This document shows, piece after piece, positions 17,737 through 26,569 of a DNA stretch of 64,000 nt; position 1 is the stretch's first letter, and each line of letters starts with the position of its first letter. Made by a program: the position numbers and the translations under genes. The stretch comes from Bacteroides salyersiae WAL 10018 = DSM 18765 = JCM 12988 (GTDB lineage: Bacteria > Bacteroidota > Bacteroidia > Bacteroidales > Bacteroidaceae). The notes under the pieces are model-generated. The model saw only the letters and a list, made by a program, of their open reading frames with translations, was not told the DNA's origin and made no database searches. The stretch is from the NCBI RefSeq assembly GCF_000381365.1, contig NZ_KB905466.1, positions 2,361,029 to 2,425,028 on the forward strand. Reading direction: 5' to 3'.

Positions 17737-19545
17737 ATGAACAGAATCCTAATCATCATTCTACTTCTTACCTGTACCGTATCTCATGCACAACCGCCCG
17801 AGACTGTGCAACATTTAGGAAGTACGATAACCACATACGGACGTAAAATCATATCGGATAAAGGAAGCATCTGGCTGACCGGAGAATTCAACGGAGAACT
17901 CATTACCGATACGCAAACCGACCTAACATCCGCCTTACCTACTGTCTTCGTAGCCCGCTATTCGGTCGAAGGCATTCGTGAGCATCTGAGTATGATTGAA
18001 AACGAGTCACAGGTCAGATCGGCTGCAACAGACGAGAACGGAACATTATGGCTGCTCACTGGGACAGACGGAAACGAAAAATTGTACTCCATCTCTCCGG
18101 AAGGTGTCCTATCCGTTCCTGTGTCACTCACAGAACATACGGATCTCATCTTGAAAGATTTTGTATTGCTCGACCATACATTGTATCTCTGTGGGAATTC
18201 TGGAGAACAATATTTTCTGGCTGCCTATTCAATGTCCGGAGAGCAACTGTGGAAAATCTCGGAAAGCGAATATGCATCTGCTTCGGCAGAAAAGATAGCG
18301 ACCGATGGAACGGACATTATTCTTGCCGGAACATGCAGGGGAACAATGACAGGCGATACAAACCTATTTGCGAGCCGTTTCAACACATCCGGAAAGAAAT
18401 TATGGACTTGCCCGATAATCGGGACAGGAAACGAATCCCTCTCCGACATGGCATGCATGAATAACGGTAAGATTGCCCTATCCGGATCTACAACAAGCAA
18501 AGAACTTACAATCGGCTCGTCTGTACAAGCCACGACATCCGCAGGCGTACAACATGCATTATGTATCCTGCTAAATCCGGACGGCAGCTATTCGTCTATA
18601 TACACAGCCGGAGGAACCTCCACAAGCAAAAATACAATGATCAATGCCCTATATATCAATGACAACGACGAAATATATGCCGGAGGTTATTGCACGGGAA
18701 AGGTCGTCTTCAATCCGTCCGGTGACAACCGTTACAATCTTCCGGACAAAGGAGCTAAAGATGCTTTTCTGATCAAACTCTCTCCGGAAAACCGGGTGCT
18801 GAACGTAAAACGTTTCGGTAATAAAACTGAGGAGGAGATAACCGACCTGCTGTTTATGCCGGATGCGGATGAAACGCGCCTATTCATTCTGACCAATTTT
18901 AAAGAAGCCGATGAATATGGCATTACGTATCATACGACTAATCTTACCCTATCCGGCACAACAGCATTTCCATTGGACGCAACCGGTACGGGCAACAACA
19001 TTGCATTAACCTCTTATCCACATATCCGTATATTCACCGACCATGTGATACCGGCACAAGAAGACATCGCTTACCGTAATTGTATCTACCATCGGGGCGG
19101 ATCACGAAAAGTGACTTATCAATTGCTATCCGGTAATTTGCCGGCCGGCATATCCCTCTCAGTACAAGGCGACCTGTCGGGTATTCCTTTGGAAAACGGC
19201 TCTTTCCCCTTAACAATACAGGGCACTGATGAATTGGGAGATACCTCGGTATCCTCCTGCACACTACAAATTGCCCCCAACGGTGGTACCGGTTTCACAA
19301 AAGCTGAAGAGAGCAACCTGCAAATCTATCCTAACCCGGTAGAAAATGAATTCTTTATCGAAGGCATAACCGGAGCACCCCAAATACGGCTTCAAATCAT
19401 ATCGGCTCAGGGACAACTGATGCAAGACCGTAAGTTGACCTCTCTTTCCGAAGCGATCAATGTATCCGATCTGCCGCAAGGAATCTACATCATAAGATGT
19501 ATCTCGGAACAAAACATCCGGTCACAAAAAATCATTAAGAAATAG
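17737..19545 (+). CDS. Secreted SBBP-like repeat protein with Ig-like and C-terminal sorting-type domains, second copy (PUL1)
   Basis: I chose the ATG at 17737 rather than 17680: it begins a clean signal peptide (MNRILIIILLLTCTVSHAQ) and lies after an intergenic hairpin. The 602-residue product has propeller-like repeats (FVARYSVEG, FLAAYSMSGEQLWKIS, FASRFNTSGKKLWT, FLIKLSPENRV), an Ig-like segment with LPAGISLSVQGDLSG and a C-terminal domain starting LQIYPNPVENEF and ending GIYIIRCISEQNIRSQKIIKK, which fits a type A sorting domain. It is a diverged paralogue of the preceding gene and likely has a related surface role. Confidence 0.75.
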   Translation: MNRILIIILLLTCTVSHAQPPETVQHLGSTITTYGRKIISDKGSIWLTGEFNGELITDTQTDLTSALPTVFVARYSVEGIREHLSMIENESQVRSAATDENGTLWLLTGTDGNEKLYSISPEGVLSVPVSLTEHTDLILKDFVLLDHTLYLCGNSGEQYFLAAYSMSGEQLWKISESEYASASAEKIATDGTDIILAGTCRGTMTGDTNLFASRFNTSGKKLWTCPIIGTGNESLSDMACMNNGKIALSGSTTSKELTIGSSVQATTSAGVQHALCILLNPDGSYSSIYTAGGTSTSKNTMINALYINDNDEIYAGGYCTGKVVFNPSGDNRYNLPDKGAKDAFLIKLSPENRVLNVKRFGNKTEEEITDLLFMPDADETRLFILTNFKEADEYGITYHTTNLTLSGTTAFPLDATGTGNNIALTSYPHIRIFTDHVIPAQEDIAYRNCIYHRGGSRKVTYQLLSGNLPAGISLSVQGDLSGIPLENGSFPLTIQGTDELGDTSVSSCTLQIAPNGGTGFTKAEESNLQIYPNPVENEFFIEGITGAPQIRLQIISAQGQLMQDRKLTSLSEAINVSDLPQGIYIIRCISEQNIRSQKIIKK

Positions 19546-19549
19546 AACG

Positions 19550-20839
19550 ATGAACCATACTCAACAAAATAAATATAACCGGACCAAATGGGCTGTATTT
19601 GCAGCAGCAACTTTGGGTTATGGCCTGTTTTACGTCTGCCGGCTAAGCCTGAACGTTGTCAAGAAACCGATAGTAGATGCCGGATACCTTACAGAAACAG
19701 AGTTAGGAATCATCGGTTCCGCCCTATTCTTTACCTATGCAATCGGTAAATTTGTAAATGGATTCTTAGCAGATAGAGTAAATGTACGTTATCTGATGGC
19801 AGGAGGCCTCTTTGTGGCAACTTTGGTAAATGCCGCACTCGGCTTTGCCGTACCCTTTTGGGCGTTTGTCATACTCTGGGCGTTAAACGGCTGGTTTCAA
19901 TCGGTAGGCGGTCCGTGCAGCGTCATAGCACTCAACCGTTGGTTTACGGAGAAAGAACGTGGCACAGTATACGGTTTCTGGAGCGCGAGCCACAACATAG
20001 GAGAGGCGCTTACCTTTATTCTCACTTCATTCGTTGTCGGTGCCTTGGGATGGCAGTGGGGATTTATGAGCGCCGCATGTCTGGGAGCCATAGGGGTTGC
20101 CCTGATATTTACTTTCCTAAAACCGACACCTCCCGAATGGAAAGCCGGATTGCCCGGCTCGACCAGCCAGCCAAAGGATTCGACTGTAAAACATAAACAG
20201 GCCGAAGTCTTAAAGAACCCGATGATATGGATGTTGGCACTCGCCAGCGCATTTATGTATATCAGCCGTTATGCCGTAAATAGCTGGGGAGTGTACTACT
20301 TCGAGATAGAAAAGGGTTACAACATCGTAACAGCCAGTACACTCGTTTCCGTCAGTTCGGTTTGCGGCATTGTAGGGACAGTATTCTCAGGCCTTATTTC
20401 CGATAAAATGTTCCGCAGTAACCGGACCATACCGGCCTGCCTGTCAAGTTTGCTTAATCTGGCAGCATTGGCATTATTCCTCTTCGGGCCACGGCAGTGC
20501 GAAATACTGGATATCATCTCGATGATATTGTTCGGTATATCTATCGGTATCCTGCTGTGTTTTCTTGGCGGACTTATGGCCATAGATATCGCTCCCAAAG
20601 AAGCCACAGGCGCGGCAGTAGGAGTTATCGGCATAGCCAGTTATGCAGCAGCCGGCTTACAGGACGTCGTCAGTGGTTTCCTGATAGAGTCGCGTAAGGC
20701 TATCGTCGATGGCAATCCTGTTTACGATTTCTCCGCCATCCGCATTTTCTGGCTTTCGGCCGCACTCGTATCCTTGTTGTCCCTGCTGATTATCTGGGGA
20801 GCAAGAAAGAAACATGTATCATCGAACATTCATTACTAA
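19550..20839 (+). CDS. MFS transporter of the organophosphate:phosphate antiporter (GlpT/UhpT-like) group
   Basis: A 429-residue, roughly 12-helix inner membrane transporter. The N-terminal stretch GYGLFYVCRLSLNVVKKPI and the RWFTEKERGTVYGFWSASHNIGEAL segment at about 124-148 match the GlpT/UhpT/PgtP group, which exchanges sugar phosphates or glycerol-3-phosphate for phosphate. It starts 4 bp after the previous stop and overlaps the ORF, but not the true start, of the next gene. A sugar-phosphate carrier in a PUL is unusual. With the NanE and mutase genes downstream, the likely cargo is an N-acetylhexosamine phosphate, which is inference. Confidence 0.85.
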   Translation: MNHTQQNKYNRTKWAVFAAATLGYGLFYVCRLSLNVVKKPIVDAGYLTETELGIIGSALFFTYAIGKFVNGFLADRVNVRYLMAGGLFVATLVNAALGFAVPFWAFVILWALNGWFQSVGGPCSVIALNRWFTEKERGTVYGFWSASHNIGEALTFILTSFVVGALGWQWGFMSAACLGAIGVALIFTFLKPTPPEWKAGLPGSTSQPKDSTVKHKQAEVLKNPMIWMLALASAFMYISRYAVNSWGVYYFEIEKGYNIVTASTLVSVSSVCGIVGTVFSGLISDKMFRSNRTIPACLSSLLNLAALALFLFGPRQCEILDIISMILFGISIGILLCFLGGLMAIDIAPKEATGAAVGVIGIASYAAAGLQDVVSGFLIESRKAIVDGNPVYDFSAIRIFWLSAALVSLLSLLIIWGARKKHVSSNIHY

Positions 20840-20858
20840 ATATAAAATACTACCAGTC

Positions 20859-21689
20859 ATGAAAAGAAACTTTCAAATCCTGTTTATCCTATTATTTGTT
20901 TTGACAGGAATCATTTCTCCCGTCCGGGGAAAAAACAAAACCGGCGATTGCAACATCCGCTTCTGTACTTACAACATTCGGGGAGACCTGCCTAACGATG
21001 GCATCAACTCCTGGAAATTCCGGAAAGACTCGTTATGTAAAATAATAAATAATCACGATTTCGACATCGTATGTATGCAAGAAGTATTGGCCAACCAACT
21101 GGAAGATATAGAGCAAGCCACAGGTTATGCCTTTGTAGGAATCAGAGGACTGTACAACCCTATATTCTACAAGGCCGAACGCTTTGAACTATTGCACAAC
21201 GAGATGTTCTGGCTATCCGAAACAATGGCTCCTTTCTCAAAGGGATGGGACGGAAAGTACGACCGTTACTGCACTTGGGCCAAATTCCGCGATCGCAAAA
21301 GCGGAAGAATATTCTATGTTTTCAACACCCATCTTGACCACAAAGGACGTATAGCCCAACAGGAAGGTGCGGCATTAGTCTGCCGGCAGGCAAGAAAATT
21401 TGCGGGTGATGCCCCCCTGTTTATATGCGGAGACATGAACAGCTTCGATACTACCGATGCATACAAAAAATACACTGCACATTATAAAGACTCCCGTACC
21501 ATCGCTCCACATCTCTTAGGCCCGGTAGGTACAGCCCATAACTTCGGACAAGTAGAACCGGTACGAATCGACTACATCTTTGTAAATGATAAAATCAAGA
21601 TACTGGATTATACAGCCGATGACGAGCATTATCCCAATGGCTTCTTCCCTTCGGACCACTATGCAGTTTTTGTCAATGCCTCTTTATAA
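20859..21689 (+). CDS. Secreted endonuclease/exonuclease/phosphatase-family hydrolase, copy 1 (PUL1)
   Basis: Start taken at ATG 20859, which opens a signal peptide (MKRNFQILFILLFVLTG, ending near VRGK); an earlier in-frame ATG at 20814 lies inside the transporter gene. The 276-residue enzyme has the EEP fold landmarks: E75 in CMQEVLANQ, a THLDHKG motif near 158-164, D192/N194 in GDMNS and the terminal D266-H267 in SDHY. This family cleaves phosphodiester or phosphomonoester bonds (DNase I, sphingomyelinase, inositol phosphatases). Being exported and next to a sugar-phosphate carrier, it likely removes or frees phosphate from a glycan. It is a tandem paralogue of the next gene. Confidence 0.85.
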   Translation: MKRNFQILFILLFVLTGIISPVRGKNKTGDCNIRFCTYNIRGDLPNDGINSWKFRKDSLCKIINNHDFDIVCMQEVLANQLEDIEQATGYAFVGIRGLYNPIFYKAERFELLHNEMFWLSETMAPFSKGWDGKYDRYCTWAKFRDRKSGRIFYVFNTHLDHKGRIAQQEGAALVCRQARKFAGDAPLFICGDMNSFDTTDAYKKYTAHYKDSRTIAPHLLGPVGTAHNFGQVEPVRIDYIFVNDKIKILDYTADDEHYPNGFFPSDHYAVFVNASL

Positions 21690-21707
21690 CCCAATAAGAA
21701 AAACGAT

Positions 21708-22547
21708 ATGACTTTCAGAATATATATTTTCTTTTTCATTTGCCTCGGTCTTTCGTGGATGCCGGCACAAGGCGAAAATTACGAGAACGAAATTACAATC
21801 TGTAGTTTCAATATCCGCGGTTCGAATATGGACACCGGAGTAAATGCCTGGTCGAACCGCAAGAAGATGGTAATCAGAGAATTCACCAATTACCGGTACG
21901 ACATTGTATGTATGCAGGAACCGTTGGCCGACCAGGTACAAGACTTCCTGTCTATCGGGATCTATGAATGGTTAGGAGTGTCCGCACAAGGTACGGCAGA
22001 CACCGATGTCTTTACCCCTATCTTCTACAATAAGAAAAAGCTGAATGTATTAGATTACGGAACGTTCTGGCTCTCTGAAACCCCGGATGTTGTCAGCAAA
22101 GGATGGGACGGGAAGTTTCCCCGCATCTGTACATGGGCTAAGTTCAGGGATATAGAGAATTGCCGCACGTTTTATGTATTCAATACCCACCTCGACCATG
22201 TAGGTACCATTGCTAAACTGGAGGGTGCCCGGCTGATTTGCAAAAAGATAAAAGAAATGACGACAGAGGAAGCCGTATTCATTACAGGAGATATGAACAG
22301 TATACCGGGAACTCCGCCTGTCAACGCCTTTCTTAGCGAATTTATCAATTCAAGGGACATCGCCACTGAGAAATCCGGCCCTGCGGGAACGGCACACAGT
22401 TATGGTAAACTGTATCCTCCCTCACAGATCGATTATATTTTTGTGAACGAATACGTATCGGTTACCCAAGCTGTAACCATCACCAAAAATTCCGATCCGG
22501 TTTATATGTCGGATCACTATCCGATAGTGATTACTGCTGACTTTTAA
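21708..22547 (+). CDS. Secreted endonuclease/exonuclease/phosphatase-family hydrolase, copy 2 (PUL1)
   Basis: A 279-residue exported enzyme with a signal peptide ending near MPAQGE. It shares with the preceding gene the EEP motifs CMQEPLADQ, NTHLDHVG, GDMNS and SDHYPIV, and similar spacing between them (for example FWLSET and a WDGK...CTWAKFRD block in both). The two copies are therefore a tandem duplication that has diverged, perhaps to act on two bonds of one substrate (diester then monoester). This is inference. It is followed after 21 bp by nanE. Confidence 0.85.
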   Translation: MTFRIYIFFFICLGLSWMPAQGENYENEITICSFNIRGSNMDTGVNAWSNRKKMVIREFTNYRYDIVCMQEPLADQVQDFLSIGIYEWLGVSAQGTADTDVFTPIFYNKKKLNVLDYGTFWLSETPDVVSKGWDGKFPRICTWAKFRDIENCRTFYVFNTHLDHVGTIAKLEGARLICKKIKEMTTEEAVFITGDMNSIPGTPPVNAFLSEFINSRDIATEKSGPAGTAHSYGKLYPPSQIDYIFVNEYVSVTQAVTITKNSDPVYMSDHYPIVITADF

Positions 22548-22568
22548 GAACTTATTATCAAGAAAACA

Positions 22569-23273
22569 ATGATTGACATATTTCAGAAAGTAAAAGGCCG
22601 GCTCATCGTTTCGTGTCAGGCCGAAGAGGGTTCACCTTTTAATTCTCCCGAAGGGGTAGGGGCTTTTGCCCAATGTGCCGCCCAAGGAGGTGCCGCCGGC
22701 ATTCGTTCGTGTGGCATAGAGAAAACCGACTACCTTATACGCCATAGCCGCTTGCCGGTAATCGGACTGACAAAATCTCATTTTGCAGACGGTTTTGTAC
22801 GTATCACCAGTTCATTCAAGGAAGTAGAGGCACTCATGGCAATCGATACCCCGCTCATTGCCGTAGACGGTACCTTCCGTTTACGGGAAAACGGGCTCAC
22901 CGGCCCGGAATACATCCGGAAGATAAAAGAGAGATATAACGGGATAAAAATAATGTCGGACATTTCGACCGTAGACGAAGCAATAGCATGCAGAGAAGCC
23001 GGTGCCGACTGTGTTTCGACCACTCTATGCGGTTACACGCCCTATACCATGAAAGAAACTAAGCACGGTCCGTCTCTGGAGATTCTCCGCAATTGTGTCA
23101 AAGCCCTTCCCGGCTGCCCTGTATTTGCCGAAGGGCGTTATAACACCCCCGTCGAAGCGGCAAGAGGAATAGAAAACGGTGCCTGGGCAGTCGTTGTAGG
23201 CTCGGCCATTACCCGCCCCCACCTCATCACACAATGGTTTTCGGAAGCTCTGCAACATGCAAATATCGTCTAA
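22569..23273 (+). CDS. nanE: N-acetylmannosamine-6-phosphate 2-epimerase
   Basis: Cytoplasmic TIM-barrel enzyme that converts ManNAc-6-phosphate to GlcNAc-6-phosphate. The 234-residue protein is full length and has the family blocks: IVSCQAEEGSPFNSPE near the start, the Lys69-containing LPVIGLTKSHF (Lys is the conserved catalytic base), MSDISTVDEAIACREAGAD, TTLCGYTPYT and FAEGRYNTP with Glu188. In known pathways its substrate comes from sialic acid through NanA and a ManNAc kinase; neither is present here. Its neighbours (sugar-phosphate carrier, EEP enzymes, mutase) suggest ManNAc phosphate enters already phosphorylated. Confidence 0.92.
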   Translation: MIDIFQKVKGRLIVSCQAEEGSPFNSPEGVGAFAQCAAQGGAAGIRSCGIEKTDYLIRHSRLPVIGLTKSHFADGFVRITSSFKEVEALMAIDTPLIAVDGTFRLRENGLTGPEYIRKIKERYNGIKIMSDISTVDEAIACREAGADCVSTTLCGYTPYTMKETKHGPSLEILRNCVKALPGCPVFAEGRYNTPVEAARGIENGAWAVVVGSAITRPHLITQWFSEALQHANIV

Positions 23274-23303
23274 ACAGTCAAAAATTCAATAAATAATAAA
23301 AAC

Positions 23304-24758
23304 ATGAATATATTTTTTGGAACGGATGGATGGCGGGCACACATCGATACAGAAATAAATGAAGAAACCGTATCGATAGCAGCTCAGGCATTTGCCGATT
23401 TTATACACCGAGATTATAAAGAAAAATCTCCCTGCGTGGCACTGGCTTACGATACCCGCAAGAATTCACAATTATTTGCCACTACATTTGCCGAAGTATT
23501 ATCAGGCAATCGAATACAGGTATTATTATCCGACCGGATCGCCCCGACACCCGTATTATCTTATGCCACCTTACACCTTAATTGCTGTGCCGGCGTAATG
23601 ATTACCGCTTCACACAATCCGCCTTCATACAATGGCATTAAATTCAAATCGCGGTTGGGAGGTCCGTTCTGCTCGGACGACACACGGAAAGTAGAGCAAT
23701 ATTTATATGCATCTCCAGTGGTACGGTCTACCACGCATATACATAAAATGAATTTCATACCTGCCTATGTAGAACACATCGAAAAACGGATCGATTTTGA
23801 GATAATCAGAAAAGCAGCACTGAATATATTAATAGACAGTATGGGCGGGGCAGGTCTTACACTCATTCAAGAGATACTACACAGCCACAACTGCCTTGCC
23901 CGAAGTATCTGTTCCGAAGCTTCCGAAACTTTTCACGGACGCTTGGCCGAACCTATCGAAAAGAACCTATTACCCCTAAAAGAAGCGTTGAAAGAAGGTA
24001 ATTTCGCTTTGGGTGTAGCAACTGACGGAGATGCCGACAGGGTAGGGGTATGTCTCGACACCGGAGAGTGGCTATCAGCACAAAACACCATATTACTACT
24101 GGTAGACTATTTAAAACGGGTAAAACAGATTCCGGGCGGTATTGTGAAGACCTCCTCCGTGTCCGACAAGATACGCAGTATTTTCGAATCTCCCCAAACG
24201 CCGGTATATGAAGTTCAAGTCGGGTTCAAATACATCGCCGACCTAATGACCACCCATCCCATTGCCTTTGGCGGAGAAGAAAGCGGTGGTTTCGGCTATG
24301 GCATGCATATACCCGAACGGGACGGTATATTTTCTTCGCTTCTTCTCCTCGAAATGCTCGCTGCATCGTCTTACCGTAAAATCTCCGATTATCTGAAAGA
24401 CCGGCAGCAAGCTATGGGACCTATCTATTATGACCGTATCGACATGAGTTACGGACAATCGGATAAAAATGAACTATTACCTTGGTTATATGAAAATCAA
24501 CCTCTTGAAGTGGCAGGATTCTCCATTCGGGAAGTAAAATCATATTTAAGCAGCCGGGGTGTCGTAAACGGGCTTAAATTTATTTTTAAAGGAGATTGCC
24601 GATGGTTGTTGATCCGCAGTTCGGAAACGGAAGATATTATCCGCTTCTATGCAGAGGGACAGACCGGTGAAGAGGTATCGGGCCTGCTCCGGCAAGGACA
24701 AAATCTGCTTCTTCAGGTATCCGGCAATATCATTCATTCAAAAAGACATAAAGCATGA
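23304..24758 (+). CDS. Alpha-D-phosphohexomutase (phosphoglucomutase/phosphomannomutase/GlmM group)
   Basis: Interconverts sugar 1-phosphates and 6-phosphates via a phosphoserine. The 484-residue protein has the active Ser103 in TASHNPPSYNGIKFK, the metal loop DGDADR at 241-246, the sugar-binding loop GGEESGGFG at about 323-331 and a C-terminal domain. It lies 30 bp after nanE, and its stop overlaps the next start by 4 bp (ATGA). Because it sits next to nanE, I infer that it turns an imported ManNAc-1-phosphate (or GlcNAc-1-phosphate) into the 6-phosphate. The housekeeping mutases are expected elsewhere in the genome. Confidence 0.88.
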   Translation: MNIFFGTDGWRAHIDTEINEETVSIAAQAFADFIHRDYKEKSPCVALAYDTRKNSQLFATTFAEVLSGNRIQVLLSDRIAPTPVLSYATLHLNCCAGVMITASHNPPSYNGIKFKSRLGGPFCSDDTRKVEQYLYASPVVRSTTHIHKMNFIPAYVEHIEKRIDFEIIRKAALNILIDSMGGAGLTLIQEILHSHNCLARSICSEASETFHGRLAEPIEKNLLPLKEALKEGNFALGVATDGDADRVGVCLDTGEWLSAQNTILLLVDYLKRVKQIPGGIVKTSSVSDKIRSIFESPQTPVYEVQVGFKYIADLMTTHPIAFGGEESGGFGYGMHIPERDGIFSSLLLLEMLAASSYRKISDYLKDRQQAMGPIYYDRIDMSYGQSDKNELLPWLYENQPLEVAGFSIREVKSYLSSRGVVNGLKFIFKGDCRWLLIRSSETEDIIRFYAEGQTGEEVSGLLRQGQNLLLQVSGNIIHSKRHKA

Positions 24759-26029
24759 AAAAAATATTCATCTTATCCATTCTGGTTTTCTTTACCATTG
24801 GTGCACAGGCAACGAAAGGAAACAAAGATCTCATAACAATTCAAATCACACCCGATCATTATGATTGGAATTATAAGATAGGCGAACCGGCGCATTTCAC
24901 CATTTCGTTGTTCCGCGATCAACAGAAGCTGAACAATATAAAGATAGAATATGCAGTAGGACCGGAGAAAATGGTACCAATACAAAAAGATTCTGTTTTA
25001 CTCAAGAACGGCTCCGTCACAATAAAATCTCCGGGTATGCAACAGCCCGGATTCCTGTCGTGTGAAGTCAGGGCTACGGTAGACGGATTTTCTTATCGCA
25101 ATCTCATCAACATCGCGTACGATTGCGAACAGATACGGCCTACCACTTTGCTACCCAAAGATTTCCGTTCATTCTGGGACGATCAGATCTGCCGTATGAG
25201 AAAATATCCCATGAAATCAGAAATGACCTTCATGCCGGAAGAGAGTGACGCCGATGTAAAAGTATACCGTGTAAAAGTTACCCACTATATCCGTGGAAAT
25301 TACCTATACGGAATATTATGCATTCCCAATAAAGAGGGACGTTTCCCCGCAGTTTTACGCCTGCCGGGAGCCGGTGTGACAAAACATACCGGTGATAAAG
25401 AACTGGCACGCCTGGGAGTCATCACCTTCCGGATCGGAATTCATGGTATTCCTCTGGATTTAAAGGCGGAGGCATACGGCAGTCTACAATTCGGAGCGTT
25501 GAAGGATTATATGTATCATCGCATGAACGACCGCGAAAACTACTATTACAACCGGGTGTTTCTCGGTTGCATACGGGCAAACGATTTTCTCACTGCACTC
25601 CCACAGTATGACGGAAAGAATCTGGCCGCCTACGGCGGTAGCCAGGGAGGAGCTTTAACTTTAGTGACAGCCGCCCTCGACTCCAGAGTGAAGTATCTGG
25701 CAGCTTTCTATCCCGCCCTCTGTGACATAGGCGGATATGCCCACAACCGGGCAGGCGGCTGGTTTGGCGTAAAAGAACTCACACCCGAGGAAACGAAAGT
25801 ACTGGCATACTACGATGTGGTCAATTTCGCACGTTACATCCATATCCCCGGATTCTACTCTTGGGGATACAGTGACGAAACCTGCCCACCCACCTCTTTT
25901 TACAGTGCATACAACATCATAAAAGCACCCAAAGAACTCTATCTGTTGAAAGAAACCGGACATTGGCGTTATCCGGAACAGAATATAAAAGTCAATCAAT
26001 GGCTGATAGATAAACTGACCGGAAAATAA
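24755..26029 (+). CDS. Secreted acetyl-xylan-esterase-like (CE7/AXE1) hydrolase
   Basis: A 424-residue exported alpha/beta-hydrolase: signal peptide to about 20 (GAQATK), an N-terminal Ig-like domain (about 25-120), then the AXE1-type catalytic domain. The nucleophile is Ser296 in YGGSQGGAL and the catalytic His403 lies in ETGHWRYPEQ. CE7 enzymes remove O-acetyl groups from sugars. In this operon it may deacetylate the glycan before or after phosphodiester cleavage, which is inference. Its start overlaps the mutase stop, and it is the last gene of PUL1. Confidence 0.85.
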   Translation: MKKIFILSILVFFTIGAQATKGNKDLITIQITPDHYDWNYKIGEPAHFTISLFRDQQKLNNIKIEYAVGPEKMVPIQKDSVLLKNGSVTIKSPGMQQPGFLSCEVRATVDGFSYRNLINIAYDCEQIRPTTLLPKDFRSFWDDQICRMRKYPMKSEMTFMPEESDADVKVYRVKVTHYIRGNYLYGILCIPNKEGRFPAVLRLPGAGVTKHTGDKELARLGVITFRIGIHGIPLDLKAEAYGSLQFGALKDYMYHRMNDRENYYYNRVFLGCIRANDFLTALPQYDGKNLAAYGGSQGGALTLVTAALDSRVKYLAAFYPALCDIGGYAHNRAGGWFGVKELTPEETKVLAYYDVVNFARYIHIPGFYSWGYSDETCPPTSFYSAYNIIKAPKELYLLKETGHWRYPEQNIKVNQWLIDKLTGK

Positions 26030-26120
26030 GAGTCACAATCCGAATGGGTACAACCGGAAATGGAACCTGCTACGTCTTTTCTTCATCCGAAGGAATTAAA
26101 ATTTGATGAAACAGTTGGTA

Positions 26121-26431
26121 TTCACTTCGTTTTTACCCCCTTCACCGCATTCACCTTTTTCCATCAAATCCCTTATTCATAGGATATACAGGGTGAAAGA
26201 CAGAAAGAGAATACGAACTGGGAAACCGATAATTGCAGCCCGGATGCCCACTGTCTCTGAGCACCGTCCTTACAGGCAGTGAAAACAATGCATAATATAT
26301 ACAAGAACTGTCTTCAAGGAACTTTTGCACAGTGCATAATTTCCGGAAGTGCCCTTCACCTTATACATCCGATAAATAAGGGATTTGATGGAAAAAGGTG
26401 AATGCGGTGAAGGGGGTAAAAACAAAGTGAA
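26121..26431. repeat. 311-bp element with 60-bp inverted arms
   Basis: The left arm 26121-26180 and right arm 26372-26431 are reverse complements over 60 bp with two mismatches (one near each arm's end). They enclose 191 bp with no ORF and no TAnnTTTG promoter on either strand. Candidates are a MITE-like non-autonomous element, an invertible segment or a remnant of duplicated coding DNA. No flanking target duplication was recognised. Confidence 0.8.
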
Positions 26432-26453
26432 ATCCGGTATAAATAACCGGATT
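26431..26453. terminator. Hairpin abutting the inverted-arm element
   Basis: AATCCGGT (26431-26438), a 7-nt loop and ACCGGATT (26446-26453) form a perfect 8-bp stem. It could end transcription from PUL1, though the T-run after it is short. Confidence 0.4.
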
Positions 26454-26569
26454 TCAATAACAAGGCAGTCGGTCGTAATAATAATATTTCAAGACAAGCA
26501 ACCGACCCCTCTCCATAATAACAGCGTAACCAGTTAGTTCATGGATATATTAACCCATCAGCCAATTAT

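Larger units (their letters stand above)
26030..26569. other. Gene-free stretch after PUL1
   Basis: No gene seen. It contains the 311-bp inverted-arm element (26121-26431), a hairpin at 26431-26453, and AT-rich sequence up to the GH105 stop. Confidence 0.6.

Noticed and set aside
22569..23273. Sialic acid catabolic cluster
   Set aside because: NanE is present, but no sialidase, NanA lyase, sialic acid porter or ManNAc kinase is near; the surrounding genes fit phosphosugar use better.
26121..26431. Invertible promoter controlling GH105 or PUL1
   Set aside because: No TAnnTTTG element found in the 191-bp centre on either strand, and GH105 has its own promoter outside the element. Inversion of the segment itself is left open.
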